Source: Bombyx mori (taxonomy: Eukaryota > Arthropoda > Insecta > Lepidoptera > Bombycidae). From it: DNA of 64,000 bases. Location of the stretch: positions 13,516,001 to 13,580,000 of the forward strand of contig NC_085107.1 of assembly GCF_030269925.1 (NCBI RefSeq). The letters run 5' to 3'. Below, piece by piece: positions 58,226 through 64,000 of this stretch. The translations under genes were made by a program, and so were the position numbers. Positions within the stretch are counted from its first letter, which is position 1; each line of letters begins with the position of its first letter. Below the pieces are notes generated by a model that saw only the letters and a program-made list of their open reading frames with translations, ran no database searches and was not told where the DNA came from.

Positions 58226-60225
58226 CCCCCTCTGTCGGTGTATACTCGGTGCTATTTCGTTTTCATTCTACGTACGTGAAAAACGTATCCGACGTTTCTA
58301 CTAATTACTGTGTTCATTTTAAATTAATATATTATGACATCGCAGTCTGTTATAGGCCCATATTTTTAAAATGTTTTTTTTTCTCTTCTGAAAACGCATT
58401 AAGTTAAGCTTGTATTCGCAGCTTTTAAGCTGGCACTGTTATTGCAGTTTTCATTTTATTGTTATCGACATAAAAATGTTTTTTTTTTTTCTTTAATTAT
58501 TATTTTAATTTATAATTTTAAAGTGCTAAGTTTAATAAACATTGTTTAGGGTACAAAACAAGAAAGTATTTATTTGTCTGCTAGTCTCATGGAAATTATG
58601 TTGGAATGTTATTACGTTGGAGGATTTTAAAAAAATTAAAAACATGCTATTTTTTTTTGTCATTGATAATTAAAAAATAATTTCATTCAAAAGAATCTCA
58701 GGAAAATCACAAGAGCTTATAAAGAGAGATGGTTTTAATTTGATTTATTGAAATTATGATGATTTCAAATTAATAAAATCACAAGTAAATATGATGCACA
58801 ATTCAGTGCTGATTTGATATCATTCGACAGGTTTTCAAACGTAAAATATCACATTTTAAAGAGATGTAACTTATTTAAAAGAGTACTGTTTTTTTTTAGA
58901 GTTAAATCTGTGTTGATTAATATTAAAGTGCATTGTTAGGAGCTGTCGCATTCGATTGCTTTAGTTTGTAACAGAGTCAACAACAAACATAGATTATAAT
59001 ATGTTTTAATTTTTAACTATATTTACCATAAACATAGACTTTTATAATTGTTTAGTCTGTAACAGCTATTTTTTTTTTTCTATGAATTAAATCAGTACCT
59101 ATATATTTTGGTTGTCATAAGATTTCCGAATTTGAATGGTGGAGTCGAGTACTCTCTGAGTTAGACATTTCGGACATCGGGTCGTCTGCGACTGCTCTGA
59201 ATGTATATTTTTATACATTTATTTATATTATATAATAAAATAAAATAAAAATAGAAGTATTATAGAACGTACAGTGTGTTTAAACATGATATCGAAAGAC
59301 AACAGTGAAAATATTAGTGCAAATTTTAATTGAATACTATTGTTTTTTCATGCTAATTTTGAATGCTGTCTATTAAGAGAACCGTTATGCAGCTGATTAT
59401 CGTCATAGTTTTAGAATTCTGTTTTTAATGTAATAGTTTAAGGTAAAAACTAATTATTATTATTATTATTATACTAATAAAATACAAAGTTGTAATCGCA
59501 TTCAAGAATAGCTATGAATAGAAAATATAAACAATATAAATAAAATATTCGTTTAATATGTATCGTGAGTAAATTATAAATGATGTTAGTGTCAAAACTT
59601 AGTTTCCTATACGTGCTTTCGTCCAGTAGTTCAACAAAAAAATATAAATTTCAATTGCATCCTCCATTACTGTTCGAATCGGTTCGCAGCTGAGCCTACA
59701 AAAGTATTTTCCGATAGGGACAAAATAAGACTGTATTTATTGCTTACTATACATACCGGGTTGCTATAAGTGAATGGCTAGCAAAGCGATAATGTTATAT
59801 TTAGTACATTAATTACGTTGTAATAATTATTGATGGGACGTTTTTTTTTTGTTTTCGCCAACGGCTTCGGAGATCACGACGTAACTTAAATAAAAAAATA
59901 AAAAAAAAACTAAATTAAAAAGGTAAAATATAGTTGGAATAAAATATTAATTTTTCGTAAAAATGTCGACTAATTGAATACGTTTACGGTTTTAGTGTCG
60001 TTAGTTTGTCGTGTTTTTTTTTTTTCTTTTTTCCGATTACAATTTTCATAAGTGAAAGTATTTACATTTAGTAACTACATATAAGTATTTTGACAGTTTC
60101 AATTTCAACTAATAATAAAATGTCGGAAACGGTGTTATGAAAACTTATATGAAATTAAACCGTAAAAATGTATTCGATCTAGTTTGTCTATTCGATATGT
60201 GAACAGAAATCAAGATAGTATAATT
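58140..60225 (+). other. Probable 3' UTR of CaaX gene and following AT-rich DNA
   Basis: No coding sequence is seen. A pyrimidine microsatellite (mostly CT) spans about 58192-58236. The first good poly(A) signal is AATAAA at 58534-58539; several others follow, for example in the (ATT)n tract region near 59455-59480. The true 3' end cannot be told from sequence. Confidence 0.45.
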
Positions 60226-60503
60226 GAGTCGACTATTATCAAAGCCGGCAATGTGACTTTTGGACAATTATTGGTAAATCAGAAAAACGAATTATTGACT
60301 TTGTATTCCATTGGCAGTCATAAAACTCTTCTGAACGACATCTTAGATAAATAACAGGTTAAGTATTAACCTTTATTTAATGCAGGTTTTTTAATCGTAT
60401 TCTTCGAAGGAGACGATTATATTCAAATCAATCTGTATCGCCATATCAATAACATTTTTTTGTCCAAATATACAGATTGGCCACCTTTGATAATAGACGA
60501 CTC
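60226..60503. mobile_element. 278-bp MITE with GAGTCG inverted ends, copy 2
   Basis: Reverse-complement relative of 14544-14819 across its whole length, with the same termini. It is flanked by AATT on each side (60222-60225 and 60504-60507). Confidence 0.75.
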
Positions 60504-62509
60504 AATTGACAAGTATTACATTTTTAAAGAATGAAAAACGGATTGTGGGTATATTGTGATTGTCGGTAAACGTAACGAAAACATTCACAACATGTTGTTT
60601 ACCAACTGGTGTAGCTTTCTAAGGTAGCTAGGTTTAATTTGTGCTCTTAGTTAGGTTTTATTTTGTTAACGAAGTGAATATATTATCGTTCATTTTATTA
60701 AAAATATTATATTTATTTCTTTTAATTCGTTTTCATCAGCTGATTATGATTGAAAAGTGAATTTTGTAACGACCGAGTCATAGTTGTGGTTGCTGTATAG
60801 ACAGGAATGTTTTAAGTACACAGTCAAATGGGCCTAGAGAATAAATAATACTTGCTTCACTTCATTCGGATCACAGCCTTCACTTCATTCGGATCACAGC
60901 ATTAATATCGACGCTTGAAAGGCAAATGTGACTAAGTGACAATGCGTGAACTTTATAGTAGACTAATTTAAAGTTGAAATACCTGAAAATAAAATTTATT
61001 TTAACGAATCTAGCTGTAGTAGAATCTAGCTAGTAGCTGTAGGATTTAAATGATTTTAAAAGACCTAGAAATATATTTTTTTTGCGCATCGAATATGGTT
61101 ATTGCCTATCATTTATGTACCAAGCAGTTATTGTCGCTTAGTCACGTTTGACTTTCAAGCGTCGAATTATTCTATAGGAACTGTGCGAATCTGAAAACAG
61201 TTGCGTTTCGTAATTACAAAGGCATTGTGAAAAGCCATTTTCGGATAGCGATTTCCGATACTTCAGCCTTTAAATGTACCTAATGTCATTCACATTTTGA
61301 GTTATTAGAAGTGTATTAGCGAAAAATAAAACTGGTATGGTAAAAAAAAAAAAACTCGATTACAGTATTCAATCAGTACAAGTGAAGTTTGCTTTCGATG
61401 GCTCTTCGAACTCCTGACACGTCCCGCTTGCGACTATTGTGTTGTACCGTGAATACTATTCTCACTGCATGTATTAAATGTATGTAGTCAATGTTAAATA
61501 AAAAAACTTGTATCACATATTAGAACTATCCATTTTCGAAAGAAAGCATGCCCCTTAATAAAGTTTTTTTATTTTCAAGTAAAAATACTGGTATTAAGGT
61601 GCAATATTTCGTTTCGATTCGTAGTGTTCAAATTTGTGTGTTAAATTTTGAATTCGATATAATAAAATAAAAATAGATAAAAAAAAGATGTGTCCCCTTA
61701 TTTACTATTTAATATTACTATTATTGAAAGATTAATAAAAATTCTTATTTGTAATTTTATTACGTCATTGTATATTATATACGTTCTTATTTTCAAATTC
61801 TGTATTTATAAATACCTACCTGGCTATTTGTGTAAACACAACTAAATGACATTATATTTGTATAAAAAAATTACTTTCTACTATTATCAATGATTATGTA
61901 CAAATCAATAATTACGTTGTAATTATTTATATTAAATCTTTAAAGGCGTGTTTGCGTTGTGATTTTGAAACCCTGTTTCCATATTTTACCATAAATATGA
62001 ATCTACGGTAATGAATTTTTTTAGATCAGATTCAGCTGGCATGTAAGCAAGCGCATTAAACGCGCATTATAGATAAAGGATAGTTGTCATTAACTATATA
62101 TGGTATCTAACTATGCTATCAATGGGCTGTCCAAATATGAGCACTCTTGGAAACTGTGACGTAATGACATGGCACTTGACTCCAGAATAACTTTAGTGTT
62201 TGTCTCGAACCTGCAAGTGAATGTCACTGGCATTTGATCAAAAGCGTGAATCAGTTTTTTTATAGTCATACAGAAGTTCACGAAAGAAGAGAAACATTAA
62301 TTTCTTTGATATTTAAATATTTTATGGAATGCAAGATTTTTTTAATATTGCCTGCTTGAATCTCATTGAATTTACAGATGATATCAACACTAGTATTATG
62401 ATGCTAATAATAATGGAGAAAAAATTGGAAGCAAGAGGAGATCACACTCTAATAAATATAAGGCATCCCACAGGAGAATGTCGACTGCAGGCTATTTCAA
62501 ACTAAAGCC
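60504..62509. other. Downstream intergenic DNA
   Basis: AT-rich; apart from the 23-bp tandem duplication nothing is recognised. Confidence 0.5.
60855..60900 (+). repeat. Perfect 23-bp tandem duplication
   Basis: CTTCACTTCATTCGGATCAC plus AGC occurs twice without a gap. Confidence 0.85.
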
Positions 62510-62705
62510 TTGTTCGGACTAGGCGAGTAGTTTAGTCGAGTACCGAGTAATTTAGTAGCTAAATGTATCTGAACACCAAAAATTTTGTCGAGTAGGTTAG
62601 TAAATAATTTAGTCAAGTCAATCCATTTTGTTCTATTTTTTCGGGCGAGTAGCGCCTCCCACCACGCGTCCTTGCTCACTCACTGACTAAACAAGTCCGA
62701 ACCTG
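62510..62705. mobile_element. MITE-like element with GTTCGGACT ends
   Basis: Starts GTTCGGACTAGGCGAGTAGT and ends TAAACAAGTCCGAAC. Internal GAGTAGTTTAGTCGAGTA-like phrases repeat. No clear target duplication. Confidence 0.45.
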
Positions 62706-62811
62706 TTGATTAGTCGAGTTCATTAGTGGCACTTCTCCAATAGGTATCTTTGCGCTGAATTTGATAGTGTATTTTTTAACAGAAAATTCACACAACTTTC
62801 GGACATTCGGT

Positions 62812-63085
62812 GAAACTTTTCTATTATGGTCCGTCGATTTTTGGGTTGGGATGGGCGTGGGGGAAGGGGAGGGGGTAAGGTTTTACCCCCCGCACCATTC
62901 CCACCTCGCGGAATCCCATGGTTATGAAGATATTCACGGTTAATGTTAGCACTATTTAGTCAAAATAGGGTTAAATTTTCAATTATGGTCCATTATTTTT
63001 GAGTCGAGGAGGGAGGGGTGTAAGGACTTACCACTGCATCATCAACAAGCCGCAGATCCCCATGGTTATGAAGATATCCATGGTT
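62812..63085 (+). repeat. Direct duplication of a ~125-bp unit
   Basis: 62822-62942 and 62980-63085 share ATTATGGTCC, a G-rich run, GTAAGG.TTTACC and CCCATGGTTATGAAGATAT in order. An inverted relative lies at 63760-63875. Confidence 0.6.
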
Positions 63086-63129
63086 CGTTTTTTAGATTAA
63101 AACTGCATTATTTAGGCAAACTCGAAGGG

Positions 63130-63340
63130 AGCTTAAGTTTGAATCCGCCTTATCTCCGGCGCTACGGGAAGAGCAGCTTTTTCGCCCTTGCGTGCCGAAG
63201 CACGGTCACTCGTGCTCTGCTCCGCAGCTTCGGCGACCAGCTCCGCCTCGCACTGTTTCCTTGCTCCGTCAGAGCGGGCGAGGACTGCTCTCCCTCCGCG
63301 CCTCCGGTTTTTTATATACACTCTAGGGGTAGGGCAGACA
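63130..63340. other. GC-rich tract, open in several frames, probably repeat-derived
   Basis: GAAGAGCAGCTTTTTCGCCC to TCCCTCCGCGCCTCCGG is open on both strands (up to 105 codons on plus) but shows no domain. Its GC content and place among duplicated units suggest part of a transposon rather than a host gene. Confidence 0.35.
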
Positions 63341-63759
63341 AGACCAGATGGAAAGTGGGGTGCTCTGATTCGGTTTTAGATATTTTTCGAATATTTATGC
63401 AATTTTATTTCCAAAACACGAGCAATTTTACTATTTTATATTTAAATCTTATTTAAAAAGTTAGTTTATTACAGACAGATAAAAAGACGCTTTAAAAAAT
63501 GCGTCATTTCACGTTCCGTTCCACAGTATAAACAACATTTTGTTACTTTTTGTGTAAAAAAGTCAACATAATTGCTTATTACCGAAACAATTACAATGCA
63601 CATTAATTACAACTGTGAATATATTAAAATAATAAAATATATTTCGAGAAAAACCATGACATATAATTTAACAAAATACACGCTTGCCGTGAATGGAACC
63701 TGAAACGTCAACTGTGACGTCTACCTTGATGATTTTTCTAATATTTACGGAAACTTTAA

Positions 63760-63875
63760 AAAAATATATCTCGTAAACCATGAGTCTCCGCAACTTGAAC
63801 TTTTGCAAACTTTTTATTTATGAGTACTATCTACAAAAAAAACGGTGAACTTACAAATCGACGGACCATAAAGGA
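63760..63875 (-). repeat. Inverted diverged copy of the 62.8-kb unit
   Basis: ATCGACGGACCATAAAGG and AACCATGAGTCTCCGC are complements of the GGTCCGTCGAT and GATCCCCATGGTT phrases of the direct units. Confidence 0.45.
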
Positions 63876-64000
63876 AAGTTTAGCCTCCACGTCTTCTAAA
63901 ATAGCCATTACGATTAGCTTAATCAGTTTATTCACTCTATTGCGTTGCAGCCTGTTCATCTTACAAAACAATATTATTATTCAATTGTGTACTCTACTGG

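Noticed and set aside
63139..63456. 105-codon ORF in the GC-rich tract
   Set aside because: Open frames occur on both strands with no motif; GC-rich repeat sequence explains it.
1..64000. CRISPR arrays, operons, prophage
   Set aside because: Not expected in this eukaryotic DNA and none seen.

Overview
This is a stretch of lepidopteran nuclear DNA, very probably from a silkworm (Bombyx). It is AT-rich, has long introns, and is packed with interspersed repeats: tRNA-headed SINEs, pieces of non-LTR retrotransposons, Helitrons, a mariner and several MITE-like elements. Their sequences are ones I associate with Bombyx. Repeat and family names come from memory and were not checked against a database.

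From 1 to about 29,600 I find no gene I can defend. The region is intergenic DNA or a far-upstream intron with many repeats. Notable items are a GC-rich patch at about 4,970-5,440 with Inr-like motifs and a good splice donor, a 1.36-kb hAT-like element inserted in a SINE (10,548-11,911), a 5'-truncated non-LTR retrotransposon with an open reverse-transcriptase frame (21,175-22,464) and a broken mariner (24,328-25,561).

From 30,213 to 58,139 lies one plus-strand gene. Five coding exons (30,337-30,593; 41,600-41,734; 51,227-51,391; 54,350-54,527; 57,927-58,139) join in phase to 315 codons. The product is a low-complexity, Pro/Ser-rich protein with two RVSF motifs (PP1-docking type), an NPF motif and a C-terminal Cys-rich CaaX box (CAIQ), so it should be a lipid-anchored membrane adaptor. 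I cannot name it. Possible internal promoters ahead of exons 2 and 3 would give isoforms of 220 and 141 aa, because each of those exons has an in-frame ATG.

Inside intron 1, on the minus strand, is a second, small, three-exon gene (38,166 to 31,656). Its exons also join in phase, to 122 codons, and an AATAAA lies about 45 nt after the stop. The product resembles the C20orf85/CIMIP1 (LLC1) family of ciliary microtubule inner proteins. In a moth this would be expected to act in the sperm flagellum. Its exons are too short to show as long ORFs.

Downstream of 58,140 are a probable 3' UTR with a CT microsatellite, repeats, and a composite repeated, GC-rich block at 62,800-63,880. No tRNA, rRNA or CRISPR feature is supported; tRNA-like sequences here are SINE heads.
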